Shown here in pieces: positions 31,682 through 40,751 of a DNA stretch of 64,000 bases (position 1 is the first letter of the stretch; each line of letters starts with the position of its first letter). Both the position numbers and the translations under genes were made by a program. The stretch lies in the NCBI GenBank assembly GCA_946615905.1, contig CAMOIE010000002.1:62001-126000 (forward strand). Reading direction: 5' to 3'. The stretch is from an uncultured Treponema sp. (lineage in GTDB: Bacteria; Spirochaetota; Spirochaetia; Treponematales; Treponemataceae). The notes below the pieces were generated by a model. That model was given only the letters and a program-made list of their open reading frames with translations, made no database searches and had not been told where the DNA came from.

Positions 31682-32302
31682 TCAGTTTATAAAATTCGTA
31701 AAGATATGCGCGTCGCGTTCAGGCATTTTCACGCCCGCTTCCTCGCCTGCCTTGCGGTTCTTTACGAGCCAGGCGATGTTGTCCGCAAGGACGCGCATTG
31801 TCTGCAAGCCCTCCGCGTCTTTTTCAACGTCCTCTGCGCTAAATCCGTGGACTTGGTTCCAGTACTGGCTTGCGGGAATCATGCAGTTCAACATTCCGAA
31901 GTACATATTGAGCCGTTCGTAGGCAGCAGTCGCTCCCCCGCGCCGGCAGCTGACCACGCTTGCGGCGATTTTTCCGTCGAGTTTTGCACCAGCCGAATAC
32001 GAAAGCCTGTCCATAAACGAGGTGATTCTTCCGTTCGGGCCGCCGTAGTACACGGGCGAGCCGATTACAATTCCGTCGGCGGTGTCGAGTTTTGCGGCGA
32101 CCTCGTTCACGATGTCGTCAAAGGCGCATTTTCCGGTCTTGTAGCAAGAGCCGCAGGCGATGCAGTCCTGCATGGGCTTGTTCCCGAGCCAGATGATTTC
32201 GCCTTCGATTCCGTTTTTTGAAAGCTGATTTTTCACTTCCTCCAACGCGCGGTTCGTGCATCCATCCTTTCGCGGACTTCCGTTAATCAACAATATTCCC
32301 AT
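31682..32302 (-). CDS. NAD(P)H-dependent flavin reductase / iron-sulfur flavoprotein-like
   Basis: 206 residues after GGAGGAAAC: GILLINGSPRKDGCTNRALE (FMN phosphate loop), DCIACGSCYKTGKCAFDDIV (a four-Cys segment as in iron-sulfur flavoproteins), GIVIGSPVYYGGPNGRITSF (flavin ring loop) and RRGGATAAYERLNMYFGMLN. Reduces quinones, azo or nitro compounds in related proteins. Two TGACN-N3-TGTCA sites upstream match those before the secreted flavodoxin at 17034. A fragment of a near-identical gene is at 28238. Confidence 0.9.
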   Translation of the reverse strand: MGILLINGSPRKDGCTNRALEEVKNQLSKNGIEGEIIWLGNKPMQDCIACGSCYKTGKCAFDDIVNEVAAKLDTADGIVIGSPVYYGGPNGRITSFMDRLSYSAGAKLDGKIAASVVSCRRGGATAAYERLNMYFGMLNCMIPASQYWNQVHGFSAEDVEKDAEGLQTMRVLADNIAWLVKNRKAGEEAGVKMPERDAHIFTNFIN

Positions 32303-32325
32303 GACTGTTTCCTCCGAGAGATAAT

Positions 32326-32374
32326 TGACGCTATGTCAGATAATTTAGAATACAAGACAACTGACATTGTGTCA
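32326..32374 (-). promoter_or_regulatory. Two operator-like palindromes before the flavin reductase
   Basis: TGACG-cta-TGTCA (32326-32338) and TGACA-ttg-TGTCA (32362-32374), spaced 36 nt as at 17060/17097. The shared pair suggests a common redox-responsive or xenobiotic repressor. Confidence 0.65.
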
Positions 32375-32587
32375 AGAAAAAATAAAATCTTTCTTTAAAA
32401 AGTGCCCAAACGCCTTATAACCACAAGTGATGGACAAACTCAAGCGAAATCTTTTTGGTCAAATCTCAAAACTCTTGACTCAAGTTCCTTTTGAAAGTGC
32501 AAATTGCAGAAAATTCATGTATAATGAACCATGGTGAAAAGCAATAATGGCTGAATTAACACTATATGGAAAAAATATGCCGAGACA

Positions 32588-33046
32588 TTGCGAGGTGAAA
32601 AATCCAAAGAGGGTAGTTCCGAAAGGAAAAAGTTTTTTAATGACTTAGGATGCAGTGATTTTGGACTTGATGTATTCAATCAGTTTTATTTTTCCAGAAC
32701 GAGGCGTAGCCTTGAACACTTTTTTGCGCAGGCCTTGGTAAAAGAAGATAACAGCACACCTACAGAAAAACAGATAAACTGCTTCGGGAACTTTGCTATG
32801 ATTGGTGCGGAGGCGAACAGTTCCGGCTCTGACTGGACTTGCCACACAAAACTAAATCACTATCGGGATAGCTCAAATAAAATACGAAAAATCAGCGTCG
32901 CCTCATTGAAATTCTGGATAATGATGCAGATTTGCAAGGACAATTTAGGAAAACGCAATGAAGGTGATGAATGGAATTGGAGTGACATCCAACAACATCA
33001 GGAAGCTATGATGAAGTTTTTTGGGCATGGAGAGAAGAATCTATAA
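32588..33046 (+). pseudogene. DUF262/DUF1524 (GmrSD-like) C-terminal remnant
   Basis: The frame carries FYFSRTRRSLEHFFAQALVK and INCFGNFAMIGAEANSSGSD, matching the DUF1524 HNH-type region (eHxxPQ, N-x-iGN-x-x-l...Ns) that ends DUF262 proteins of type IV restriction. The expected DUF262 ParB-like half is absent; the region before it (32400-32587) has no long frame. Only a TTG could start it. So it is a 5'-truncated relic, perhaps of a lost defence gene. Confidence 0.65.
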
Positions 33047-33171
33047 CAGAAGACGGAATCTTTCAACTTTCATATGATAAATACAGGAGCCATGGATGAT
33101 ATGAAACTTGGGATTGTCTTTTGGAGATGGGGTGAGTTGCCGACAATTTGTCGACAACTGAAAAAACTGTC

Positions 33172-34899
33172 CTACTTCAAGCACTCGTTGACCCATGCGA
33201 TAAAGTTCGCGTGGGCTTCTCCGCTACGTTCAGCCTCGCGGTGGCCAAGTCCCCAGACGGTCTCAAAGTCAACTGATTTTACGCCGGGGTAGGCCATCAA
33301 TGCGAGCGAATAGTCAAGCTCCGTGCTTAAAGCCGTGTCACCCTGGAAGAGTCCCGATCGAACCCGCCAGAATTTTGCCGCTTTGCTTGTCTTGTAGCCG
33401 CCAAAAGCGGGGGAGAGGAAATACATTGGATCGTAGAGCATGACTCGGCTTGAGACAGAATTTTTTAGAGCGTCTTTTTTTGCCAAGTCTTCTTCATATT
33501 CGCCAGTCTTGCTTGAGCCAATTGATTTTAACACTTTCGCCATGACCGAATCCCAGTGGACGCCATTTTTGTCACCGTAGCCGAAAAGTGTGTTTTCACC
33601 CTGAGCTTTTTCCAAGTCGTCAAATGCTCCTACTGATTTTGTCGCGGGCTTAACTGCCTTATAAAAATCTTCAAGAGAAGAGATTTTTGCTGTGTTGGTA
33701 TTTTTGTCGTAGTAGACCCAAGTTCCATTTGCGTTGAGGGCGGCGATGTATTCTTCCGCTGAATTGTAACTTGCGGACAGGTCAAGTTTGTTTTCTGAAG
33801 AACTGCGCTTGATGTTGTCGAATGCCTCGAAATTTTGTCCCGGATTTCCCCCGTTGTTTCTTCCGGGGCGGAACATTCCCATTTTTTTACTTTGGTCGAG
33901 CTGCTCCGAGCCGAGGGCTGCTTCCTGCGCCTTTGAAGAATAAGGCCATTTTGTGTCAGAAAGGAAATTGTTTAGAGATTTTTCTACGACAGTTTTCAGA
34001 TAATCCCAGTAAGAGCCCGCATGGTAAAGTCCGTCTTGAGACTGCTCAAGTGTCAAAAGATTTCCGTTTTCATCTTTCAAGTCGAGAGAGTTGAAATACT
34101 TTGCGAATTCAATCGCAAGTCCGTCTGAAAGTGCCTTTGTCTGTGAGTCCAGGCCGCTTCTTGAAAGTCCTAGTTCCCATTCGTATGCTTCGTTCGCGGA
34201 AGAAAGATTTGTAATAGGGCACCAGTCCATGCTTCCCATGATGGCATCGCTTTCATCCATTACGGCTCCGATTGCTTTAAGATACGGCTCGTAGTCTTTT
34301 GCATCCCCGGTTGCACCGATTAAGGCCGACTGTGCGCCACCGCCAGACATTCCGTATGTGAAATAGCGGTCAGTGTCGCCAGGGAGCAAGTCCTTGTTGT
34401 AGCGGATAAAGCGGATTGCCGCCTTAAAGTCTGTAACTCCGGCTGGTGCCCCGTGGTCGCGTCCCCTGGCTCCAGTGTAGACAAAGATGAATCCTGCGTC
34501 CGTATAATTTTTTGCGGCAGAGGTATATTTTGAAGGAGGCTCGCAGGCTGCGTATCCGCCTGTGTCAACAGGAGTGGCGAAGGGGGCGGTCTTTGCTGTA
34601 TAGGAGGCGACTTTCGCATTTTTGTTTACGCTGGCAGTCCATGTGCCGTCACCGTTGTCTTTTGCAGTGAAGAATTTTCCTGGAACGAAGACTCCTAAAT
34701 TCTCGTATTTTTCGTCAGCGGGATTTGCCACGTAGACTATTCCTGTCTGATAAAAAACATCGTCAACCTCGTTGTAAAGCCATTTTGTCATGTTGATTTT
34801 TTCCGGCAATTTTTTTGCCACGTCTGCTTTGTTGGACGTGCATGACGAAAAAATTAGGCTTGCGGCCAAAAGAGAAAAAGTAAGAATTGATTTTTTCAT
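33172..34899 (-). CDS. Tannase-like alpha/beta hydrolase lipoprotein
   Basis: 575 residues with lipobox signal (SLIFSSC). Pattern of bacterial tannase-like esterases: NMTKWLYNEVDDVFYQTGIV, GRDHGAPAGVTDFKAAIRFI, the nucleophile elbow YFTYGMSGGGAQSALIG (GxSxGG), WCPITNLSSANEAYEWELG, and the end GEAHANFIAWVNECLK with the catalytic His. Such enzymes hydrolyse galloyl or feruloyl esters of plant material. The outer placement as a lipoprotein fits a gut or rumen organism living on plant polyphenols; substrate not proven. It stands alone between a repeat-poor gap and the divergent BrnQ gene. Confidence 0.88.
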   Translation of the reverse strand: MKKSILTFSLLAASLIFSSCTSNKADVAKKLPEKINMTKWLYNEVDDVFYQTGIVYVANPADEKYENLGVFVPGKFFTAKDNGDGTWTASVNKNAKVASYTAKTAPFATPVDTGGYAACEPPSKYTSAAKNYTDAGFIFVYTGARGRDHGAPAGVTDFKAAIRFIRYNKDLLPGDTDRYFTYGMSGGGAQSALIGATGDAKDYEPYLKAIGAVMDESDAIMGSMDWCPITNLSSANEAYEWELGLSRSGLDSQTKALSDGLAIEFAKYFNSLDLKDENGNLLTLEQSQDGLYHAGSYWDYLKTVVEKSLNNFLSDTKWPYSSKAQEAALGSEQLDQSKKMGMFRPGRNNGGNPGQNFEAFDNIKRSSSENKLDLSASYNSAEEYIAALNANGTWVYYDKNTNTAKISSLEDFYKAVKPATKSVGAFDDLEKAQGENTLFGYGDKNGVHWDSVMAKVLKSIGSSKTGEYEEDLAKKDALKNSVSSRVMLYDPMYFLSPAFGGYKTSKAAKFWRVRSGLFQGDTALSTELDYSLALMAYPGVKSVDFETVWGLGHREAERSGEAHANFIAWVNECLK

Positions 34900-35068
34900 G
34901 CTTGATTGTCCCTTTGTGAATGTGTAAAAAAGTTTGGCAATGATATTTGCCAGATAATCCGCTTATTATATATGGAAAGAGATTTCTTCGTAGAAGGTTA
35001 CAGTCTGTCGAACGCCCAAAAACACCCTCCACAAAAATCCTGCATTGTGCTAAGATTGACAACTCATT

Positions 35069-36379
35069 ATGAACGGTAAAAAATCAGACGCGCTCATTAT
35101 CGGGGCGGCACTTTTCGCGATGTTTTTTGGCTCTGGAAATTTAATTTTTCCTCCATATATAGGCGTTACCTGCGGGTCGAGATGGCTGCTGGGATTCATC
35201 TCGTATTTTATCGCGGACGGCGGACTCGCCCTCCTGACTGTTTTTGCGATGGCAAAAGCCGGTGGCGACCTCGGAAAAATCACCGGGACAATCGGACGCG
35301 CACCCTCAGTCATTTTGAACACAATCTCCATGCTTTGCATAGGCCCCTTTCTTGCGATTCCGAGGAACGGAGCTGTGACATTTGAAGTCGGAGTCCAGTC
35401 AGTCGCGGGTAGCGTCCAGCTGGGGCAGTTGGCCAGAATTATTTTTTCTGTCGTCTTTTTTACAGTCGTCCTCTTGCTGACCCTAAAGCCTTCTTCCGTG
35501 CTGGATATTGTCGGAAAAATCCTCACTCCACTTCTTTCCGCGACATTGCTGATTATGATTTTTGCCGGAATACTCGACCCAAAGCGCGGCGCGCATTTCG
35601 TGCAGAACTCTTCGATAATCCGCGACGGAATCTACAACGGCTACCAGACCCTCGACATGCTTGCGGCCCTCTTTTTCTCGATGATTGCAATCCGTGCCAT
35701 TGAGTCGAAGGGCTACAAGTCTGACCTTTTAAAAAGAAAAATCATAAGTGCCTCTGGCCTTGTCTCAGGGCTTGGCCTTGCGGTCATTTACGGGGGACTG
35801 ACTTTCCTCGGTGCTACGACCGGCTCTCTTTGGGAGCATGGGGTTAGGGACGCTCGGATCAGTCAGGCTCAACTTTTGATAAACATAACGCAAAGCCTTT
35901 TGGGGCGGCCCGGTGCCATTCTGATTGGAATCGTGATAACTCTTGCCTGTATTACGACCGCAATCGGACTGACTTCCGCGACCGCCTCCTATTTTGAGGA
36001 GCTTTCAAATAAAAAACTTCCTTACCGGGCTGTCGTGATTGCAGTCTGCGTCCTTTCGGCCATTCTCTGCAACCTCGGACTTGACCTGATTATTTCCGCC
36101 GCATTCCCGATCCTCTCGCTCTTGTACCCAGTCATCACATTTTTGATTGTCACGTCATTTTTTGAGAGCCGGATAAAAAATCGACTTCCTTTTATTTTAG
36201 GAACTCTCGTCGCCTTTGCAATCAGCCTTTTGAACACAGCCGAAGACCTATTTGCCATCAGGAGCCTTTCGTTTGTTCATCTGTTACCATTAAGCTCCGT
36301 CAGTCTTGAATGGCTGCCACCCGCAGCTATCGTCTTTGTGATTGCCGCGCTTGTTAGTGGGAGAAAGGGGAAAAGGTGA
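35069..36379 (+). CDS. brnQ: BrnQ-type branched-chain amino acid carrier
   Basis: 436 residues, about 12 hydrophobic helices: ALFAMFFGSGNLIFPPYIGV at the N-terminus is the BrnQ hallmark, followed by IGPFLAIPRNGAVTFEVGV and TLACITTAIGLTSATASYFE. BrnQ imports Leu, Ile and Val with sodium or protons across the inner membrane. Only 12 nt separate a TAAGAT box from the ATG, with no Shine-Dalgarno, so the leader is very short. Divergent from the tannase gene. Confidence 0.95.
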   Translation: MNGKKSDALIIGAALFAMFFGSGNLIFPPYIGVTCGSRWLLGFISYFIADGGLALLTVFAMAKAGGDLGKITGTIGRAPSVILNTISMLCIGPFLAIPRNGAVTFEVGVQSVAGSVQLGQLARIIFSVVFFTVVLLLTLKPSSVLDIVGKILTPLLSATLLIMIFAGILDPKRGAHFVQNSSIIRDGIYNGYQTLDMLAALFFSMIAIRAIESKGYKSDLLKRKIISASGLVSGLGLAVIYGGLTFLGATTGSLWEHGVRDARISQAQLLINITQSLLGRPGAILIGIVITLACITTAIGLTSATASYFEELSNKKLPYRAVVIAVCVLSAILCNLGLDLIISAAFPILSLLYPVITFLIVTSFFESRIKNRLPFILGTLVAFAISLLNTAEDLFAIRSLSFVHLLPLSSVSLEWLPPAAIVFVIAALVSGRKGKR

Positions 36380-36435
36380 AGGGGGGAGAATAGTGGGGCG
36401 TGAGTAATTTTTTTTATAAAGCCACCGTCATTGTA

Positions 36436-37743
36436 CTATCGTACAGGAATTGAAAGCTTATTTCCTATAACTGACAAGTTGTAACCTATACCAGCTATGG
36501 CACGTCTTAGTTCAGGCGATATGCAGACGTGGACTGCCACGTAGATAATCAAGGCGAGAATGATTGTCACGCAGAGTTTTATTTTGATTGCCCGTGATGT
36601 AGAGCCGCATGAGAGTTCAAAGCAGAGGTAAGTCAGGAGCGAGAGCAGCAAAAAGATAAAAATATGCTCCCTTATTATGTAGCAGATGACCAGCATCATC
36701 ACAGTCAGCAGGAAGGGGATGATTTTCTTTGTGCTTGTATTTGAAAAAGTGCATACCACTGTCTTAAAGATGAAATAGACCGGCAGGGCTAGGCCGACAA
36801 AGAGATTTCGCATTGAAAGAATGGAGCTTGTGTAAGTCTTTTCAACTGAGATGGAGAAAAATTTGTCGCCAAAATTGCAGAAGAGTCTCCATGCCGGGTA
36901 AGAGCTGTCAAACTGGAAGCCAGCCATCAATTGTGGTTTCAGCGCGACTATGGCCGCCGCGATAAAGACAAGGCTTGCAAGAACGTCCAGAATGTTGAGC
37001 GAAGTCAGTTTGAAAAAATTAGTGACTATCGCGGATTCACCGGAAGTGCTTGTATTTTCTTCGGTAGGATTCTCCAGGTTTGGCTCTATCTCCGAGTGAG
37101 ACTCTTCGCTCTCATCGTATGTCTGTTCAGATTCAGCTTCCGCTGTTTCTTCTTTTTGCTTTTTGAAGGCATTTTTTGTTTCGGCTATCTTGTCTAAAAT
37201 GTTTCTGGCCAGCTTGTCGCGTGTGTTCACGATGGAATCAAGCGAGCTTTGGATAATATTCGGCTCGATTAATTTTATAAAGCCGTTTAAATCGTTTTTA
37301 GGGACTCTTTTTTGTGTGCAGGCGTATTTCAGGAGGTCACAGAGAATCTTTCCTTTTTCTTCTGTCAGACCAGAGATATAAAAGTCCTCGATCAGTTCTC
37401 CTGCCTTGATTTCAAGCCTTGAGCATTCCTCTGCCATTGATTTTTCTGAGGAGCTTGAGAAGGATTTTTCTGGCAAGATGTAGGTTGAAAAATCAAATTC
37501 TATGTCCGGCCTTCCGTCTGTCTGTATTTCACCCCTTTTGACGCTTTCTCCGAGTCTGATTTTCCAGTAAAGTTTTTTTTCTGTGATTATGAATCCGTCC
37601 CGGCGGTGCGGAGAAAACCAGACAGCGCAGAGAAGTTTTTCATCGCCCGAAAAGCCGAAAAAAGAAGAGAGACGCAGCCTTGTGCTCTCGGAAAAATCCC
37701 GCTGCAGGCAGATGTTTTTTGATTTTATAAGTTGTGTAGACAT
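36436..37743 (-). CDS. Membrane protein of unknown function with Glu/Ser-rich linker
   Basis: 435 residues. The first about 200 are soluble and include a SFFGFSGDEKLLCAVWFSPH segment, resembling activation or sensing modules; residues about 195-235 are an acidic linker (EAESEQTYDESEESHSEIEP); the C-terminal half has about 5 membrane helices. No family recognised. GGGGAGAAT precedes the ATG. About 30 nt upstream lies AATATTACTGATTT, also found before the gene at 41718, so both may share a regulator. Possibly a bacterial stress or envelope protein. Confidence 0.6.
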   Translation of the reverse strand: MSTQLIKSKNICLQRDFSESTRLRLSSFFGFSGDEKLLCAVWFSPHRRDGFIITEKKLYWKIRLGESVKRGEIQTDGRPDIEFDFSTYILPEKSFSSSSEKSMAEECSRLEIKAGELIEDFYISGLTEEKGKILCDLLKYACTQKRVPKNDLNGFIKLIEPNIIQSSLDSIVNTRDKLARNILDKIAETKNAFKKQKEETAEAESEQTYDESEESHSEIEPNLENPTEENTSTSGESAIVTNFFKLTSLNILDVLASLVFIAAAIVALKPQLMAGFQFDSSYPAWRLFCNFGDKFFSISVEKTYTSSILSMRNLFVGLALPVYFIFKTVVCTFSNTSTKKIIPFLLTVMMLVICYIIREHIFIFLLLSLLTYLCFELSCGSTSRAIKIKLCVTIILALIIYVAVHVCISPELRRAIAGIGYNLSVIGNKLSIPVR

Positions 37744-37774
37744 ATTCTCCCCTTAAAAAACTGAATTCTCGCTT

Positions 37775-37793
37775 AAATCAGTAATATTTTAGT
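37775..37793 (-). promoter_or_regulatory. AATATTACTGATTT motif, copy 1
   Basis: On the plus strand AAATCAGTAATATTTTAGT; copy 2 at 42815-42833 is AAATCAGTAATATTATAAT. Flanks also match (GAATTC upstream of one, GAATTA of the other). Both precede minus-strand genes of unknown function. Confidence 0.5.
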
Positions 37794-37914
37794 CTCAATT
37801 TTATGAAAAAACAATGTCTGTCACGACTTTTGCTGCTCAACGAGCTTCGGCAAAATCTGCGAGACCTTACTACAAAAATTGCTGTGCGACCAGCAAACGC
37901 GGGGGAGATGAAAA

Positions 37915-37962
37915 TTTGACAACTATACCCAAATTGAATATGATTTGGGTATGATTGTCAAA
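37915..37962 (+). promoter_or_regulatory. AbiE promoter with nested palindrome, leaderless start
   Basis: TTGACA (37916-37921), 17 nt, TATGAT (37939-37944), 6 nt, ATG. Nested arms TTTGACAA/TTGTCAAA and ATACCCAAAT/ATTTGGGTAT make a 48-bp near-perfect palindrome covering the promoter and start codon. AbiEi antitoxins are known to repress through inverted repeats in their promoter. Confidence 0.88.
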
Positions 37963-38565
37963 GAATTGGATTTCTATCCGGCAATACTCCTTCAGCAAGT
38001 TGCCAATGACAATGGTGGCATAATTCTCACAAATAAAGCGCAGGAAGCTGGTGTTTCTCGTGCTGTGCTTTCGTATCTTGTGAAAAATGGTTCTTTGGAA
38101 AGAATCGCAAAAGGCCAGTATATTTTTCCGTCTGAAATCCCGGATGAAATGCTTTCTCTCTCAAAGCGTTCAGAGAATATTATTTTTTCGCATGAAAGCG
38201 CACTTTTTTTAAATGGAATTAGCGAGCGAACTCCATTTGAACATTCCATTACAGTTCCAGAAAATAAGCGGCCTTCAACACAGATAAAAAAATCTTGCAA
38301 AGTTTACTGTATTAAATCGGAGCTTTTTAATTTGGGACGAACCGAGCGAAAAACAATAAATGGCAATCTTGTTCCTTGCTATGATGCAGAAAGAACTATT
38401 TGCGATATTATCAGAAGTCGCAGCCGTATGGATGAGGAAACTTTTTTAGCAGGAATAAAATTGTATGCTTTATCAAAAAACAAAGACCTTGCAAAACTCG
38501 GCTCGTATGCAGACAAGTTTCATATTCTCCCAAAAGTTAGGGATTTTATGGGGGTGCTGGTGTGA
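37951..38565 (+). CDS. abiEi: AbiEi-type antitoxin/repressor
   Basis: 204 residues from ATG at 37951 (the tracked TTG lies inside the -10 region). An N-terminal winged helix (GIILTNKAQEAGVSRAVLSY, LVKNGSLERIAKGQYIFPS) is followed by the AbiEi body with EDAERTICD-like pattern (CYDAERTICDIIRSRSRMDE) and ALFLNGISERTPFEHSITVP. It controls the AbiEii toxin encoded next (4-nt overlap GTGA). AbiE systems are type IV toxin-antitoxin modules that abort phage infection. It lies in an AT-rich patch that cuts into a neighbouring gene, so it was probably inserted. Confidence 0.92.
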   Translation: MIVKELDFYPAILLQQVANDNGGIILTNKAQEAGVSRAVLSYLVKNGSLERIAKGQYIFPSEIPDEMLSLSKRSENIIFSHESALFLNGISERTPFEHSITVPENKRPSTQIKKSCKVYCIKSELFNLGRTERKTINGNLVPCYDAERTICDIIRSRSRMDEETFLAGIKLYALSKNKDLAKLGSYADKFHILPKVRDFMGVLV

Positions 38566-39410
38566 ATCGAACAAAGGAAGGCATGAGCCTCAAGGCAAAA
38601 ATCAACAACTACGCAAAGGCAAACAGTATTCCTGCTCAAATAGTTCTTCAAAATTTTATGTTCGAGCATTTGCTAGAACGGCTTTCAAAATCAGATTACA
38701 AGGAAATGTTCATCATAAAGGGCGGTATTCTCGTTTCAAATCTTGTGGGGCTAGCCACACGCTCAACCATGGACTTGGATGTTACCCTCAAAAATCTTTC
38801 TCTTGACGAAGCGACAATCTTAACTGCAGTGAATAAAATCAGCAAGATTGATATTGGAGACGATTTAGAATTTTCTGATTTCAAATTTGAACCAATCCGC
38901 CCCGATGATGAATACGGTGGATTTAGGGTGAAGTTCAACGCAAAATATTTTTCAATTCTTACGCCTCTTTCAATCGATATCTCAACGGGAGATAAAATTA
39001 CACCAAGTCCTTTTGAATATGAATTCTCGTCGAGCTTTGAGCCAGATAAATCTTTCAAACTTTGGGGTTACAATATAGAAACTATTCTTGCAGAAAAAGT
39101 TCAGACAATAATAAGCCGAGGGGTGGCTTCTACTCGTCCACGTGATTTTTATGATGTCTATATTTTGACAAAAGACAAAGCTTATAATGCTGAAATTTTC
39201 AAAAATGCTTTTGCCGAAACTTGCATTCACAGAGGAACAGAAAAACTTATTCAAAATCCTGCATCAAATCTTACAGAAATCGAACAAAGTAAAACTCTTC
39301 AAGAACTTTGGAAAAAGTATTCAAAACAATTTCCGTATGCCAAAGAAATAACTTATGAAGATGTGATGAAATCACTAAAAAATCTTATTGATAATTTAGA
39401 TACATTCTAA
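38562..39410 (+). CDS. abiEii: AbiEii-type nucleotidyltransferase toxin
   Basis: 282 residues from GTG overlapping the AbiEi stop; ATG at 38583 with AAGGAAGG upstream is an alternative start. Nucleotidyltransferase motif: FIIKGGILVSNLVGLATRST then MDLDVT (GG...D-x-D), followed by KIDIGDDLEFSDFKFEPIRP and LAEKVQTIISRGVASTRPRD, DFYDVYIL. The toxin is proposed to bind GTP and modify tRNA in related systems. Its end overlaps the cut 3' end of a transglutaminase-like gene by 15 nt. Confidence 0.93.
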   Translation: MNRTKEGMSLKAKINNYAKANSIPAQIVLQNFMFEHLLERLSKSDYKEMFIIKGGILVSNLVGLATRSTMDLDVTLKNLSLDEATILTAVNKISKIDIGDDLEFSDFKFEPIRPDDEYGGFRVKFNAKYFSILTPLSIDISTGDKITPSPFEYEFSSSFEPDKSFKLWGYNIETILAEKVQTIISRGVASTRPRDFYDVYILTKDKAYNAEIFKNAFAETCIHRGTEKLIQNPASNLTEIEQSKTLQELWKKYSKQFPYAKEITYEDVMKSLKNLIDNLDTF

Positions 39411-39833
39411 TGGCCTCCGTCTGCGGCAATGCAGGTCTCTGCCGAAACCTTTTGAGTAGCCGTGTATTCCGATTGACTCGATTCCTGCAAGACGGCACAT
39501 TTCGTTCATCAGACTTGAATAGCCCGAACAGACCGCCTTTTTCTTTTTGAGGACGCTTTCGTAGTCCTGCTTGCTCACCCTGCCCGAAAAATACATATCC
39601 GCATCGTAGGCGATGTTGTCGCAAATCCAGTCGTGAAAAATTTTGACTTTCGCCTGTGTTCCGCCCGCTTTTTCCGTCAGAATCTTTACAAGCGTCGGGA
39701 GCCCCTTCTTAGGGCTTTTTGTGACGAGTTCAAGCGTGTCCTTTGGCACTGACCTGACGCGTGAATCCATCGAAGCCGAAAAGAGCGGGGCGGCGAGAAT
39801 CAGCACAAGAAGTGCGACAGTGAATTTTTTCAT
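39396..39833 (-). pseudogene. Transglutaminase-like secreted protein, truncated at the AbiE junction
   Basis: From ATG at 39833 (GGAGGG upstream): signal peptide MKKFTVALLVLILAAPLFSA, then KVKIFHDWICDNIAYDADMY and KKAVCSGYSSLMNEMCRLAGIE, the Cys core of the transglutaminase-like/Cyk3 fold. After GIHGYSKGFG the frame runs into unrelated sequence and stops within the AbiEii end, so the His-Asp half is gone. The junction marks insertion or deletion linked to AbiE. It follows the CAP gene by 41 nt. Confidence 0.82.
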
Positions 39834-39873
39834 ATTTACCCTCCGATTGGTATATTCTGCTGTTGTATGTGAT

Positions 39874-40647
39874 TTATTTCTCCGCATACCCGCCTGCGTA
39901 GGTAATTACGCAGACAGAGCCGTAAGTCTTGTGTTTTTTTGTGAAGCCCACGCCGGTTGAAGAAAAATCCTTGTTCATGATGTTCTTCCTGTGTCCACGG
40001 CTTGCCACTCCATCGTCAATTAGCAATTGAACAACGATGTCTCGACCACTTGTAGAACCGTAGCTTATGTTTTCGCCCGCAGTCTTGTACGTCCCGTATT
40101 TTCCAATCCGAGTGAACGGTGTGCTTCCGTCAACACCAGTGTGACCTGTCTGGGCTGTCTCGCCTTGCGTTGAGGAATGTGACTGTGCTGCGAGCGAAAG
40201 TCCTTTTTGTGGGTTGAGCGGGGGAAGGGCTTTTGCCTTGTTCATGTACTGAATCAGTTCGTTCACGACTTTTACGCCCTCGTTTGTCATTAGGCTTCCG
40301 TTGTAAAGGTTTCCGTCAAAGCGTTTTGTCCGCGGCGTGATGTAAAGCTCTGCGTACAATGCGGGGTTCGACCTAGCCTTGTTCATTTCAAGAATCACGT
40401 CTTTTTCCACAGCCGAAAGATAATCAACATTTCGCGCCGTGTCGAGCGTGGCGATGTCCCATTTGTCAGCATCCTGTCCTTTTTGCGAATTGGACTCCGA
40501 CTGGCTTTCTGATGTGACTTCCGCAACCTTCTCGTCTACTTTCGCTCCGAGGTCGTTCAGTGATTTTGTCAACTCGTCCAGAGTCTCGCAGGAGAAAAAT
40601 AGAAATGCCGAAATAATGGCAAACATTGCCGTGAGTGATTTTTTCAT
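39874..40647 (-). CDS. CAP-domain lipoprotein
   Basis: 257 residues: lipobox (FLFFSC), an acidic, charged linker to about residue 75, then a CAP/SCP domain: EKDVILEMNKARSNPALYAE, SLAAQSHSSTQGETAQTGHT (first His), TAGENISYGS (Glu) and DDGVASRGHRKNIMN (second His), ending in VCVITYAGGYAEK. All four CAP cavity residues seem present. CAP proteins bind lipids or have peptidase-like roles; in spirochaetes they are exported. It probably was the promoter-proximal gene of an operon with the truncated transglutaminase-like gene. Confidence 0.9.
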   Translation of the reverse strand: MKKSLTAMFAIISAFLFFSCETLDELTKSLNDLGAKVDEKVAEVTSESQSESNSQKGQDADKWDIATLDTARNVDYLSAVEKDVILEMNKARSNPALYAELYITPRTKRFDGNLYNGSLMTNEGVKVVNELIQYMNKAKALPPLNPQKGLSLAAQSHSSTQGETAQTGHTGVDGSTPFTRIGKYGTYKTAGENISYGSTSGRDIVVQLLIDDGVASRGHRKNIMNKDFSSTGVGFTKKHKTYGSVCVITYAGGYAEK

Positions 40648-40751
40648 AAATTAATCTCCTTATAGAGGTATAATTTCTTGTTGTTTGGTAATAAAAGTAT
40701 ATTGCTTAAAATTCAGAATTTCAAGATGATTTTTATGAACAATCAATTCTC

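Noticed and set aside
31463-32221. 252-residue plus-strand frame
   Set aside because: Only the first 33 codons match a real protein (fragment of the AraC-GyrI gene); the rest is antisense to the flavin reductase.
32405-32430. TTATAAC box as another attC
   Set aside because: No matching GTTATAA box or paired inner arms were found within 150 nt.
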